A stretch of 5,321 bases of DNA, from contig JAJQBM010000087.1 of assembly GCA_021203285.1 (NCBI GenBank), positions 1 to 5,321 on the forward strand, read 5' to 3'. The translations under genes were made by a program, and so were the position numbers. The DNA comes from Clostridiales bacterium (GTDB lineage Bacteria; Bacillota; Clostridia; Lachnospirales; Lachnospiraceae). Under the pieces are notes generated by a model. It had not been told where the DNA came from. It was given only the letters and a program-made list of their open reading frames with translations, and ran no database searches. Below are positions 1 through 5,321 of the stretch, piece by piece. The first letter of the stretch is position 1; every line of letters starts with the position of its first letter.

Positions 1-1073
1 GCACATTCTTTCATACTCAGGCATCATTAAATCAGTTTGCGGATGTCAATCTTTTAAAAGAGAAATTTCACAATATCATTCAACAGTCTCCAAAAGATAA
101 CAACATGATTTGGGAGGCCACCGACCACACGCGTTTTGCCATCTCAATTGTTTCTGAATCGAATACCATACTCTATTATATATTGGTAATGGAAAAAAAT
201 GTTGCCTTAACAGAATCAATGTTGGATGATCTGGCTATTTTTAACAATGCAGTTAATATCTACTATCATATGAAAGAAAAAACAGACATTGAATTTCAAT
301 TCATGCACGAATACTTTCTGGTCAAACTAATCGAAGGTGCGGACGACAAACACTCTCTCTATCAGCGGATACAACTGTTAAATATCCCTTTAAAAAAATA
401 TTTTTTTATGATTGTAATAAATGCTCCATACGACCAAAGCATTTCCCGTATCCGTCTGAGACAATACGCCCAAGAACTTCAGCCGCTGTTTCCCGGCATC
501 AGCGCTATATATAAAAACCTCATTGTTCTTTTGTATATTACAGATAAAAGTGTCATTTCTGATTATACAATGACCTCATTCCGTCGGCAACTCAGTCGGC
601 TAAACCTCCGTGCAGGCATCAGCAACTACTATGAAGATCTGTCCGCATCAAAGCGATCCTTCCGACAAGCACTAGATGCTATCGCGCGCGGCGAAATTGC
701 ACGGCCAGAAGAAAATGTTTACCAGTTCAGCCGGCTGCTCCCTTACCGCCTGTTAGGCTCACTCCCGAGCTTTACATCGCTGGAAGACTGCATTGCTCCA
801 TGCGTAAAAGTGCTCATAGATTATGACCGCGAAAACAAATCTGATTTTATAAATACGCTTCGCGTGTATGTCAAAAACGTGTGCCATGCGACAAACACTG
901 CAAAGGAGTTGAATATGCACAGAAATACTCTGGTTTATCGAATTAAAAAAATCGAAGAAATTACAGGCATTGATTTTTCAAATGGAGATGCACTGTTAAA
1001 TATTATGCTCTCGTTTAAAGCACTCGACTTGATTGAATCCGGTCAAAATCAATCACCTCAAAAAAAGAAATAA
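1..1073 (+). CDS. PucR/CdaR-family transcriptional regulator, 5' truncated by window edge
   Basis: The reading frame is open to the left edge (first full codon at position 3). The first internal ATG is at 105, but in-frame codons without a stop precede it, so the true start lies outside. About 356 codons are visible, ending in TAA at 1071-1073. Numbering from the ATG at 105, the middle carries the family block GISNYYEDLSASKRSFRQAL (residues 171-190), typical of the GGDEF-like CdaR domain that precedes the DNA-binding region. Residues about 253-295 form the PucR-type helix-turn-helix (A-x-E-L-N-M-H-R-N-T-L-V-Y-R-I-K-K-I), followed by a leucine-rich tail. Known members are cytosolic regulators that often control a neighbouring catabolic or transport gene; the ligand and target cannot be told because the N-terminal sensor region and upstream neighbours are missing. 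It is convergent with the minus-strand operon, so it is probably not that operon's local regulator. It is markedly more AT-rich than its neighbours. Family call is secure; function is not. Confidence 0.88.
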   Translation, partial: TFFHTQASLNQFADVNLLKEKFHNIIQQSPKDNNMIWEATDHTRFAISIVSESNTILYYILVMEKNVALTESMLDDLAIFNNAVNIYYHMKEKTDIEFQFMHEYFLVKLIEGADDKHSLYQRIQLLNIPLKKYFFMIVINAPYDQSISRIRLRQYAQELQPLFPGISAIYKNLIVLLYITDKSVISDYTMTSFRRQLSRLNLRAGISNYYEDLSASKRSFRQALDAIARGEIARPEENVYQFSRLLPYRLLGSLPSFTSLEDCIAPCVKVLIDYDRENKSDFINTLRVYVKNVCHATNTAKELNMHRNTLVYRIKKIEEITGIDFSNGDALLNIMLSFKALDLIESGQNQSPQKKK

Positions 1074-1115
1074 TCTGAATTGTCCAGTCTAACTTCCCCA
1101 ATATAGTAACATTTA

Positions 1116-1150
1116 CAGGGATCATACTTTTACCATGAGTATGATCCCTG
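1116..1150. repeat. Perfect 13-bp inverted repeat across the prepilin peptidase stop codon
   Basis: The arms cagggatcatact (1116-1128) and agtatgatccctg (1138-1150) are exact reverse complements around a 9-nt loop. The arms lie between the convergent regulator and prepilin peptidase genes, and the TGA stop of the latter (1122-1124) is inside the stem. No T tract follows on either strand (minus continues taaatgttac, plus continues ccgcgaccgc), so it is not a textbook Rho-independent terminator. It could still act as a bidirectional transcript end, an RNA 3'-end stabiliser or a pause site between convergent genes. Confidence 0.6.
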
Positions 1151-1580
1151 CCGCGACCGCTCCTCCGAGGCAGAGAAACGGGCCGAACGCAAACACGGAC
1201 CGGATCTGCATCCTTTGACGCGCCAGCATAACGGCACAGTAGACTCCCGCGAAAAGCACCGCGATGACAAAAGCGCAGAGCATCCCCTCCCAGCCGAGGA
1301 AAAGACCCATGGCTGCCGCGAGCTTGATATCTCCGCCGTCAAAGCTGCGCGGAACCGCCAGCGTCAGGACAATCAACGGAATACTGACGATCAGTGCGCC
1401 GATGACTCTCTGTGCCAAACCCGGTTCCGGAATAAAGTGAATTGAGAAAATTGCCGCTGCCGCAACCATCAGCACAAGTCCGTTTGGAATTCGCCGGGTT
1501 TTCCCGTCCCGGTATGCGATGATTGCGAGCAGAATCCAGAATACGATAAAGAAAATAAGTTTTGTTGTCATGGTAACCAT
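1122..1580 (-). CDS. Short A24-family prepilin peptidase (type IV leader peptidase)
   Basis: This 152-aa integral membrane aspartic protease is predicted to cleave the positively charged leader of type IV or Flp/Tad prepilins at the inner face of the membrane. Visible signatures are the first catalytic aspartate in YRDGKTRRIPN (D25), the second in FDGGDIKL (D84), and the C-terminal FAFGPFLCLGG block (130-140). About six hydrophobic segments fit (roughly 6-23, 34-52, 57-77, 86-98, 101-119, 130-149). The N-terminal methyltransferase domain with its cysteine pairs found in the roughly 250-aa PilD/ComC form is absent, as in CpaA-like and other short members. The first Gly of the GxGD motif is Asp here. 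Start: ATG at 1580 (M1) or 1571 (M4); neither has a clear Shine-Dalgarno, so the choice is uncertain and translation may depend on the upstream gene. It is last in the five-gene minus-strand cluster, 36 bp after the MATE gene. No pilin or secretion ATPase is in the window. Confidence 0.85.
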   Translation of the reverse strand: MVTMTTKLIFFIVFWILLAIIAYRDGKTRRIPNGLVLMVAAAAIFSIHFIPEPGLAQRVIGALIVSIPLIVLTLAVPRSFDGGDIKLAAAMGLFLGWEGMLCAFVIAVLFAGVYCAVMLARQRMQIRSVFAFGPFLCLGGAVAAGIILMVKV

Positions 1581-1592
1581 TGTAACAGAGAC

Positions 1593-1606
1593 GGCCGGAT
1601 CCGGCC
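1593..1606. repeat. 14-bp perfect palindrome between MATE and prepilin peptidase genes
   Basis: The sequence ggccggatccggcc is its own reverse complement and has no loop. Two further flanking pairs (1591/1608 and 1590/1609) are possible after one mismatch. It lies in the 36-bp gap after the MATE stop codon and before the prepilin peptidase start. There is no following T tract on the minus strand, so it is not an obvious terminator. It could be a protein-binding site or an RNA hairpin that tunes expression of the last gene; chance is also possible in GC-rich DNA. Confidence 0.4.
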
Positions 1607-1616
1607 ATCACGATTT

Positions 1617-2948
1617 TCAGCTTTCCGGATTTTTCTTCCGCATCAGAGTGTACGCGATGACACAGACAATGACGGACACACCGGAGCCAACGGCTGTCGC
1701 CAGCCCCATGGGCATCAGGTTGTCCGGAAACATCTTCGACGCCAGATATGCCAACGGGATACGGGCGCAGAGGATGGAGATAATATTGTGAAGAAAAGAA
1801 ATCCCGGATTTTTTGCAGGCACAAAAGTACCCGCTGAAGCAAAAGTGAATCCCGGCGAGAACACAGTCCCACACATAACCGTGCAGATACTGTGCGCCGG
1901 CCAGAATGACGGCGCCGTCGCTGACAAAAAGCCCCACCACTGCCTCCGCGGCAAAGAGCATACAGACCGCCGCAACGAGTCCGACGCCCGTGGCAATGCC
2001 GATCGCGTAAAACAGGGTCTTTTTCGCCCGGTCGTAGAGCCCTGCCCCGATATTCTGGGCGCAGAGCGCCGAGACGGAGGAAAGCATGGACGAGGGGATC
2101 AGGAAAAGAATACCGATAATCTTTTCCACAACGCCCACCGCAGCGGCATCCGTCAGTCCCCGGCTGTTAGCGATCGCCGAGATAATCAGGAACGAAACCT
2201 GAATACAGCCGTCCTGTACAGCCACCGGCAGACCGACGGCCAACAGGCTTTTCATGACAACGGCGGAGGGCTGAAAGCTCTGTCTTGTCAGAGAAAGCAT
2301 CTTTTTCCGGATAATCACAACCAGAGCGATCACCACGCTGAAGGACTGCGCCAGCGTGGTTCCCAACGCCGCCCCGGCCGGTCCCAGCCCGAAAAAGCCG
2401 ATGAAAAGATAGTCGAGGAGTATGTTTGCGCAGCAGGCGATCGCGATAAAATACATCGGGCTTTTCGAGTCGCCCAGCCCGCGGAAAATCGAGCTTATGA
2501 CATTGTAGGCCGTGATAAACGGAATCCCGATAAAGCAGATGGCCAGATAATCCTTCATTCCGTCCACTGCCTCCGCCGGGGTCTGCATAACCGTGATAAT
2601 CGGTTCCCGCAGAAAAAGAAGAACTGCAGTCAGCGCCAGAGAAACTGCGACAAAAAGCAAAATCGTATTGCCAACCGCATGTGCGGGCTCCTCACGGCGG
2701 TTCGCACCGACCGCGCGCCCAATCATCACCGTGGTGCCCATGGCAAGCCCGACGATCATCACCGTCACCATGTGCATGACCTGACTGCCCACAGAAACAG
2801 CGGTTGTCCCGGCCACTTCGCTGAACTGGCCGATGATAAACAGATCCGCCAACCCGTACAATGTCTGTAAAAAATAAGACAGCAGGTACGGAACAGAAAA
2901 TGCCAGAAGCGTTTTTAAAATGCTGCCGCTTGTCCGATTTACTTCCAC
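1617..2948 (-). CDS. MATE-family multidrug/cation efflux transporter
   Basis: This 443-aa polytopic membrane protein has about 12 hydrophobic segments in two halves, the normal size for the multi-antimicrobial extrusion family. MATE proteins export cationic drugs, toxins or metabolites in exchange for Na+ or H+. Supporting motifs are an early helix with P20 in FSVPYLLSYFLQTLYGLAD, GRAVGAN (77-83) at the loop after TM2, FRGLGDSKSPMY (155-166), the NILLDYLFIG helix (175-184) followed by GPAGAALGT (189-197), and AQNIGAG (297-303), the second-half equivalent of the GRAVGAN motif. It resembles the clostridial NorM/MepA-like branch, but substrate and coupling ion cannot be read from sequence. Translation starts at GTG (2946-2948), supported by a strong GGGAGGG 6 nt upstream. 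It follows larE by 45 bp and precedes the prepilin peptidase by 36 bp. No truncation or frameshift is seen. Confidence 0.95.
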   Translation of the reverse strand: MEVNRTSGSILKTLLAFSVPYLLSYFLQTLYGLADLFIIGQFSEVAGTTAVSVGSQVMHMVTVMIVGLAMGTTVMIGRAVGANRREEPAHAVGNTILLFVAVSLALTAVLLFLREPIITVMQTPAEAVDGMKDYLAICFIGIPFITAYNVISSIFRGLGDSKSPMYFIAIACCANILLDYLFIGFFGLGPAGAALGTTLAQSFSVVIALVVIIRKKMLSLTRQSFQPSAVVMKSLLAVGLPVAVQDGCIQVSFLIISAIANSRGLTDAAAVGVVEKIIGILFLIPSSMLSSVSALCAQNIGAGLYDRAKKTLFYAIGIATGVGLVAAVCMLFAAEAVVGLFVSDGAVILAGAQYLHGYVWDCVLAGIHFCFSGYFCACKKSGISFLHNIISILCARIPLAYLASKMFPDNLMPMGLATAVGSGVSVIVCVIAYTLMRKKNPES

Positions 2949-2954
2949 GACTGT

Positions 2955-2961
2955 CCCTCCC
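2955..2961 (-). promoter_or_regulatory. Shine-Dalgarno deciding the GTG start of the MATE gene
   Basis: On the minus strand GGGAGGG is followed by 6 nt (acagtc) and then GTG GAA GTA. The spacing is close to ideal, and no in-frame ATG lies nearby, so GTG at 2948 is the likely start. Confidence 0.75.
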
Positions 2962-2993
2962 GACCTGCTGCTTCTCCTGCTGTAAAATATTGT

Positions 2994-3821
2994 CTATAGT
3001 GTCTCATTCATACTTCCCGTGCGATATCCCATAAGATCCATTGTGACATAGGTAAACCCGAACGCGCGAAGCTTCCTGCAGATTTCCCCGCAGACATCCT
3101 CCGCTATCAGCTTTTCAAACTCCTCCGGCTCTACCTCAATCCGCGCAATCATCCCGTGAATGCGGACGCGAACCTGATGAAACCCCAGATCCAGCAAAAG
3201 CTGCTCCGCCCGGTCCACCATGCCGAGCTTTTCTCTGGTGATCGTCTCCCCGTAAACAAAACGGGAGGACAGGCAGGCAAACGACTGCTTGTCCCATGTG
3301 TCAAGTCCCAGAAAACGGGAAAGTGTGCGGATATCCTCCTTCGTAAATCCGCAGACGCGCAGCGGGCTGATGATTCCCAGCTCCGCTACCGCGAGAAGGC
3401 CGGGGCGATAATCCCCGTCATCGTCCAGATTGGAGCCCTCCAGAATATGTTCGATTTGATTTTCTTTCGCAATCTGCCCGATCTTTCCGAAGAGCTCGCG
3501 TTTGCACAGATAACAGCGGTTTTTCGGATTGGTGGAAAACCCTTCGATCTCCAGCTCCTCCGATGCGCAGACAATGTGGCGAATCCCTTCCCGCTCACAG
3601 AACGCATTCGACTCATTCAGCTCCCGCTCCGGAAAAGAACAGGAGGAAGCCGTCACTGCCAGCGCCCGGTCGCCGAGGACATCATGCGCCACTTTCAGAA
3701 GGAAAGTCGAGTCCACACCGCCGGAAAACGCTACTGCGGCAGAACCCAGATCTTTGATATATGCTTTCAGATTGTCAAGCAGCTCCATCTGCCTGGCAGA
3801 CGGTCTTTCCGTTTCACTCAT
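2994..3821 (-). CDS. larE: ATP-dependent sulfur transferase LarE (nickel-pincer cofactor synthesis), three-cysteine type
   Basis: This 275-aa protein is full length for LarE. LarE adenylates the carboxylates of the LarB product (a pyridinium dicarboxylate mononucleotide) and supplies sulfur, giving the thiocarboxylates that LarC then loads with nickel for the lactate racemase LarA family. The PP-loop ATP-binding motif SGGVDS is at 33-38. EGSNLDDDGDYRPG (128-141) and the block SFACLSSRFVYG (180-191) are typical of the family. Cysteines C103 and C106 (NRCYLCKRELF) together with C183 match the three-Cys variant known in Thermotoga maritima and Methanococcus maripaludis, where they bind a [4Fe-4S] cluster. 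The single-Cys Lactobacillus enzyme instead sacrifices its own cysteine sulfur. ATG start at 3821 has AGGAG (3832-3836) about 10 nt upstream. It sits 57 bp after the HdeD-like gene and 45 bp before MATE. No larA, larB or larC is in the window, so its partners must be elsewhere if the pathway is complete. Confidence 0.92.
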   Translation of the reverse strand: MSETERPSARQMELLDNLKAYIKDLGSAAVAFSGGVDSTFLLKVAHDVLGDRALAVTASSCSFPERELNESNAFCEREGIRHIVCASEELEIEGFSTNPKNRCYLCKRELFGKIGQIAKENQIEHILEGSNLDDDGDYRPGLLAVAELGIISPLRVCGFTKEDIRTLSRFLGLDTWDKQSFACLSSRFVYGETITREKLGMVDRAEQLLLDLGFHQVRVRIHGMIARIEVEPEEFEKLIAEDVCGEICRKLRAFGFTYVTMDLMGYRTGSMNETL

Positions 3822-3878
3822 CTTACATCCACTCCTATTCGTCCGGTCAATGAAGTCCCACCACAGGTACCCGCCGTC

Positions 3879-4406
3879 TTAACGGCTTTCCCTGTATGTC
3901 AGATAGAATGTCGCCGCACCGTACACCACAAGAAGAATTCCGACGACAAAAATCGCGGCATTGACGGTGCCGTGCGGCGCAAACAGCATGAAAATACCCA
4001 GCAGCGCCACGAGCACAGCCAGAATGATATGCCAGATTCCCTCCGGCTGTCCTTCCCTGCGCAGCCGAAGCGTATGCTCCAGACTGCGCAGAGCTCCGAT
4101 CAGGACAACAATGCCCAGAATATAAGAGAGCAGCGCAATAATCGTAGTCACATGCGTGAGTATGAAGATGCCGATGATGATTTTTACAATTCCTCCGACG
4201 GCTCCATCCATAGACGAAGCCGTGCCGTCTCCCGTCAGCCGACGGACAATATCCGTAATACCCGCGATGAGGACCACAATTCCCGCAATCACCGCAATCA
4301 CTTTTCCGGTTCCGCCCGGATTCACGATAAATAAAATCCCGAGCAAAATCGATACACAGGAAATGATGATCTTGTTTTCCCGCAATGTCATACCTTCTTT
4401 CCACAA
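3879..4406 (-). CDS. DUF308 / HdeD-like six-helix membrane protein
   Basis: This 175-aa hydrophobic protein has about six membrane segments (roughly 13-28, 35-53, 67-84, 87-106, 123-142, 148-168). They are arranged as three two-helix repeats, each opening with a similar phrase: SILLGILFIVNP, IIIGIFILTH and VALLGIFMLFAP. This triple repeat is the hallmark of DUF308, whose named member HdeD is linked to acid resistance in Escherichia coli at high cell density. The biochemical role is unknown, and the E. coli role should not be assumed here. The start is uncertain: TTG at 4406 has GAGG at 4412-4415 with 5-nt spacing, whereas the internal ATG at 4391 (residue 6) has only AAGAAGG 1 nt away, too close for a normal site. 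It lies 35 bp downstream of rubrerythrin and is probably co-transcribed with it, which suggests a general stress setting. The C-terminus ends in a short charged tail. Confidence 0.85.
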   Translation of the reverse strand: MWKEGMTLRENKIIISCVSILLGILFIVNPGGTGKVIAVIAGIVVLIAGITDIVRRLTGDGTASSMDGAVGGIVKIIIGIFILTHVTTIIALLSYILGIVVLIGALRSLEHTLRLRREGQPEGIWHIILAVLVALLGIFMLFAPHGTVNAAIFVVGILLVVYGAATFYLTYRESR

Positions 4407-4415
4407 CCTGTCCTC
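4407..4415 (-). promoter_or_regulatory. Ribosome binding site favouring the TTG start of the HdeD-like gene
   Basis: Minus strand GAGG-acagg-TTG. The GAGG core has 5-nt spacing to the TTG at 4404-4406, but 20 nt to the ATG at 4391. This favours the rare TTG start, with moderate confidence because the core is only four bases. Confidence 0.45.
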
Positions 4416-4441
4416 ATTTTAAACGAAACAGACCGGTGCGA

Positions 4442-4978
4442 TTAATAATTCTCCGCATGCACCTCAAAATAGCTCTGCGGATGGTTACAGGTCGGACACG
4501 CCTCGGGAGCCTTTGTTCCCACCACGATATGACCGCAGTTTCTGCACTCCCAGACCTTGACCTCGCTCTTCTCAAACACCGCCGCAGTCTCGACATTCTT
4601 CAGAAGCGCACGGTATCTCTCCTCATGATGGCGCTCCACCTCCGCGACCAGACGGAACTTCGCGGCCAGCTCCGGGAAGCCCTCCTCCTCGGCGGTCTTT
4701 GCAAATCCGGCATACATATCGGTCCACTCGTAGTTCTCGCCGGCTGCGGCCGACGCCAGATTCTGCGCGGTGTCGCCGATGCCTTCCAGCTCCTTAAACC
4801 ACATTTTTGCGTGCTCTTTCTCATTCTCCGCTGTCTTTAAAAACAGAGCGGCAATCTGCTCATAGCCTTCCTTCTTCGCTGTGGATGCAAAATAGGTATA
4901 CTTATATCTGGCCTCAGACTCTCCGGAAAAAGCGGCCGCCAGCTTCTTCTCTGTCTGTGTTCCTGCATACTTGCTCAT
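4442..4978 (-). CDS. rbr: Rubrerythrin (diiron peroxidase with C-terminal rubredoxin domain)
   Basis: This 178-aa cytosolic protein reduces hydrogen peroxide to water, using electrons passed through its rubredoxin iron to a diiron centre; it is a main peroxide defence in anaerobes. The N-terminal four-helix ferritin-like domain (about 1-135) shows the expected ligands: E20 in [12 protein letters not shown]53 and H56 in ENEKEH, the acidic cluster E97-E99 in AEEEGF, and the [11 protein letters not shown] block (112-122) with E115 and H118. The C-terminal rubredoxin domain has C145-x-x-C148 (CRNCG) and C161-x-x-C164 (CPTC). Domain order and length are those of classical rubrerythrin. The ATG at 4978 is fixed by a consensus AAGGAGG (4986-4992) 8 nt upstream. 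It is the first gene of the minus-strand cluster, with a candidate promoter at 5026-5054. No clear PerR-type operator was found by eye. Confidence 0.97.
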   Translation of the reverse strand: MSKYAGTQTEKKLAAAFSGESEARYKYTYFASTAKKEGYEQIAALFLKTAENEKEHAKMWFKELEGIGDTAQNLASAAAGENYEWTDMYAGFAKTAEEEGFPELAAKFRLVAEVERHHEERYRALLKNVETAAVFEKSEVKVWECRNCGHIVVGTKAPEACPTCNHPQSYFEVHAENY

Positions 4979-5025
4979 AATGTTGTCCTCCTTAATTATT
5001 GAACTTACAATACGGTAGCGTCTTT

Positions 5026-5054
5026 ATTTTAGCTGATTGGCGGTGCGAAAGCAA
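5026..5054 (-). promoter_or_regulatory. Candidate sigma70-type promoter for rubrerythrin and the operon
   Basis: On the minus strand TTGCTT (5049-5054) is followed by a 17-nt spacer and TAAAAT (5026-5031). The -10 matches consensus in 5 of 6 positions and the -35 in only 3 of 6. It would give a 5' leader of about 40 nt before the rubrerythrin ATG. Position and spacing are good; the weak -35 keeps confidence moderate. Confidence 0.5.
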
Positions 5055-5056
5055 GG

Positions 5057-5262
5057 TCTATTCAATCGTTTGACGCTCCATTCATGACACTATACAATAA
5101 ATGATACCCACGGATTTCTCCGCACTTTGTGCTCCCGAAATCCTCAAAACACTCAAAATCCGCTCGTTTTATCCAGAAACTCGGATAAAACGGCTCCTTT
5201 CTCGTGTTTTGGCGGGTCCCAAAGTCATGAATTGAACCGCGGGAGTTTGACAGTTGAATAGA
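5057..5262. repeat. Inverted-repeat-bounded element with nested palindromic arms
   Basis: The outer ends TCTATTCAA (5057-5065) and TTGAATAGA (5254-5262) are exact reverse complements. Further in, ATTCATGAC (5080-5088) and GTCATGAAT (5224-5232) are again an exact 9-bp inverted pair. The heptamer GTTTGAC occurs next to both ends in the same orientation (5068-5074 and 5245-5251). This fits a miniature inverted-repeat element or the relic of one, but no target-site duplication is visible at the edges. The same stretch contains the plus-strand promoter and hairpin listed separately. Confidence 0.45.
5070..5098 (+). promoter_or_regulatory. Strong sigma70-like promoter, plus strand, divergent from rubrerythrin
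   Basis: TTGACG (5070-5075), a 17-nt spacer and TACAAT (5093-5098) give 5 of 6 matches in each hexamer at ideal spacing. The expected transcription start is near 5104-5106. No protein gene with a ribosome binding site follows; instead a long hairpin and a terminator-like stem do, so it probably drives a structured RNA or leader. Its -35 lies 15 bp from the rubrerythrin -35, back to back. Confidence 0.65.
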
Positions 5263-5302
5263 GTATAAATCAGTCGCAGGCCGCATAAAACCTGCTTTTT
5301 TT
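5105..5302 (+). ncRNA. Candidate structured RNA of about 200 nt (long imperfect hairpin plus terminator), family unknown
   Basis: From the predicted start to the T tract the sequence can fold into a rod. Stem pairs read by eye, outside to inside, are CCCACGG (5107-5113) with CCGCGGG (5237-5243, one mismatch); ACTTTG (5124-5129) with CAAAGT (5220-5225); CAAAACAC (5145-5152) with GTGTTTTG (5204-5211); and CGTTTTATCC (5165-5174) with GGATAAAACG (5183-5192) around an 8-nt loop AGAAACTC. Two near-symmetric internal loops of about 10-12 nt per side separate the helices. Promoter, folded body and terminator in order suggest a free-standing small RNA, or a leader of a gene beyond 5321. Rod shape, bubbles and size are loosely like 6S RNA, but I recognise no family motif, and outer closure by the 5' and 3' ends is not seen. 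No T-box, SRP, tmRNA or common riboswitch core was recognised. Confidence 0.5.
5276..5302 (+). terminator. Rho-independent terminator-like stem with T7 tract
   Basis: GCAGG (5276-5280), a 10-nt loop and CCTGC (5291-5295) are followed directly by seven T (5296-5302). The stem is short (5 bp, GC-rich), and a second T run follows at about 5310-5316. It would end transcripts coming from the plus-strand promoter at 5070-5098. Confidence 0.65.
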
Positions 5303-5321
5303 GTGTCAATTTTTTTGATTT

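Noticed and set aside
1788..2870. Long plus-strand open frame (360 codons) antisense to the MATE gene
   Set aside because: It lies wholly opposite a well-supported MATE gene, its translation is rich in Arg, His, Gln and Asp with no recognisable domain, and GC-rich third positions of the real gene readily create such shadows.
3823..3828. ATG-TAA start-stop pair just upstream of larE
   Set aside because: A two-codon frame this close to a normal ribosome binding site is expected by chance and no regulatory partner is seen.
3156..4334. Plus-strand open frame (392 codons) antisense to larE and the HdeD-like gene
   Set aside because: It spans two real minus-strand genes and the gap between them, shows no domain and has low-complexity basic/polar composition; a shadow frame.
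4389..4417. Nine-codon minus-strand frame (MRTGCGKKV) whose TGA overlaps the internal ATG of the HdeD-like gene
   Set aside because: It could look like a coupling leader peptide but has no Shine-Dalgarno of its own; the TTG start with GAGG is a simpler explanation.
4993..5020. PerR/Fur-type operator upstream of rubrerythrin
   Set aside because: The AT-rich stretch ttaattattgaacttacaa only loosely resembles a 7-1-7 PerR box and lacks convincing dyad symmetry.
5101..5235. Plus-strand open frame of 44 codons starting MIPTDFSALC and ending GPKVMN
   Set aside because: No ribosome binding site precedes the ATG, which lies slightly upstream of the predicted transcription start, and the frame runs through the whole hairpin. 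Kept only as a remote possibility of a small protein.
5062..5286. Minus-strand open frame of 74 codons in the right intergenic region
   Set aside because: No Shine-Dalgarno or domain; it runs through both arms of the hairpin, the inverted repeats and part of the terminator, so openness is better explained by the structured element.
5220..5302. T-box leader suggested by gaaccgcgg near 5234-5242 followed by a terminator
   Set aside because: Only the tail of the T-box consensus matches; the preceding AGGGTGG part and any terminator arm complementary to it are absent, as are stem I motifs.

Overview
The window looks like chromosomal DNA from an anaerobic, low-oxygen-adapted Firmicute of the Clostridia (Lachnospiraceae-like). 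Evidence for this is a rubrerythrin, strong GGAGG-type ribosome binding sites, GTG and TTG start codons, and close homologues of clostridial-type MATE, LarE and A24 prepilin peptidase proteins. The lineage is inferred from gene content and style; no 16S rRNA or other marker is present.

Layout. Positions 1-1073 (+) hold the 3' part of a PucR/CdaR-family transcription regulator that is cut off by the left edge. It converges on a five-gene block that runs leftward on the minus strand. In transcription order this block is rubrerythrin (4978-4442), a DUF308/HdeD-like membrane protein (4406-3879), LarE sulfur transferase (3821-2994), a MATE efflux transporter (2948-1617) and a short A24 prepilin peptidase (1580-1122). 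The gaps of 35, 57, 45 and 36 bp, the shared strand and the absence of a convincing internal terminator suggest one operon driven from a promoter upstream of rubrerythrin. Rubrerythrin (peroxide reduction), HdeD-like protein (envelope or acid stress) and MATE (efflux) suggest a stress flavour. LarE (nickel-pincer cofactor) and the prepilin peptidase have no partner genes here and may simply be passengers.

The right end (about 5040-5321) has no credible protein gene but is highly structured. A plus-strand sigma70-like promoter stands back to back with the rubrerythrin promoter. It is followed by a long imperfect hairpin of about 140 nt and then a small stem with a T7 tract. This has the layout of an independent structured RNA of about 200 nt, or of a structured leader for a gene beyond the window. 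The same stretch is bracketed by a short inverted repeat, so a miniature mobile or dispersed repeat is an alternative. This is the most interesting part of the window.

Base composition changes sharply at about 1075-1150. The regulator is AT-rich (two sampled lines about 32% GC, one about 48%), whereas the minus-strand block is GC-rich (sampled lines about 57-72%).
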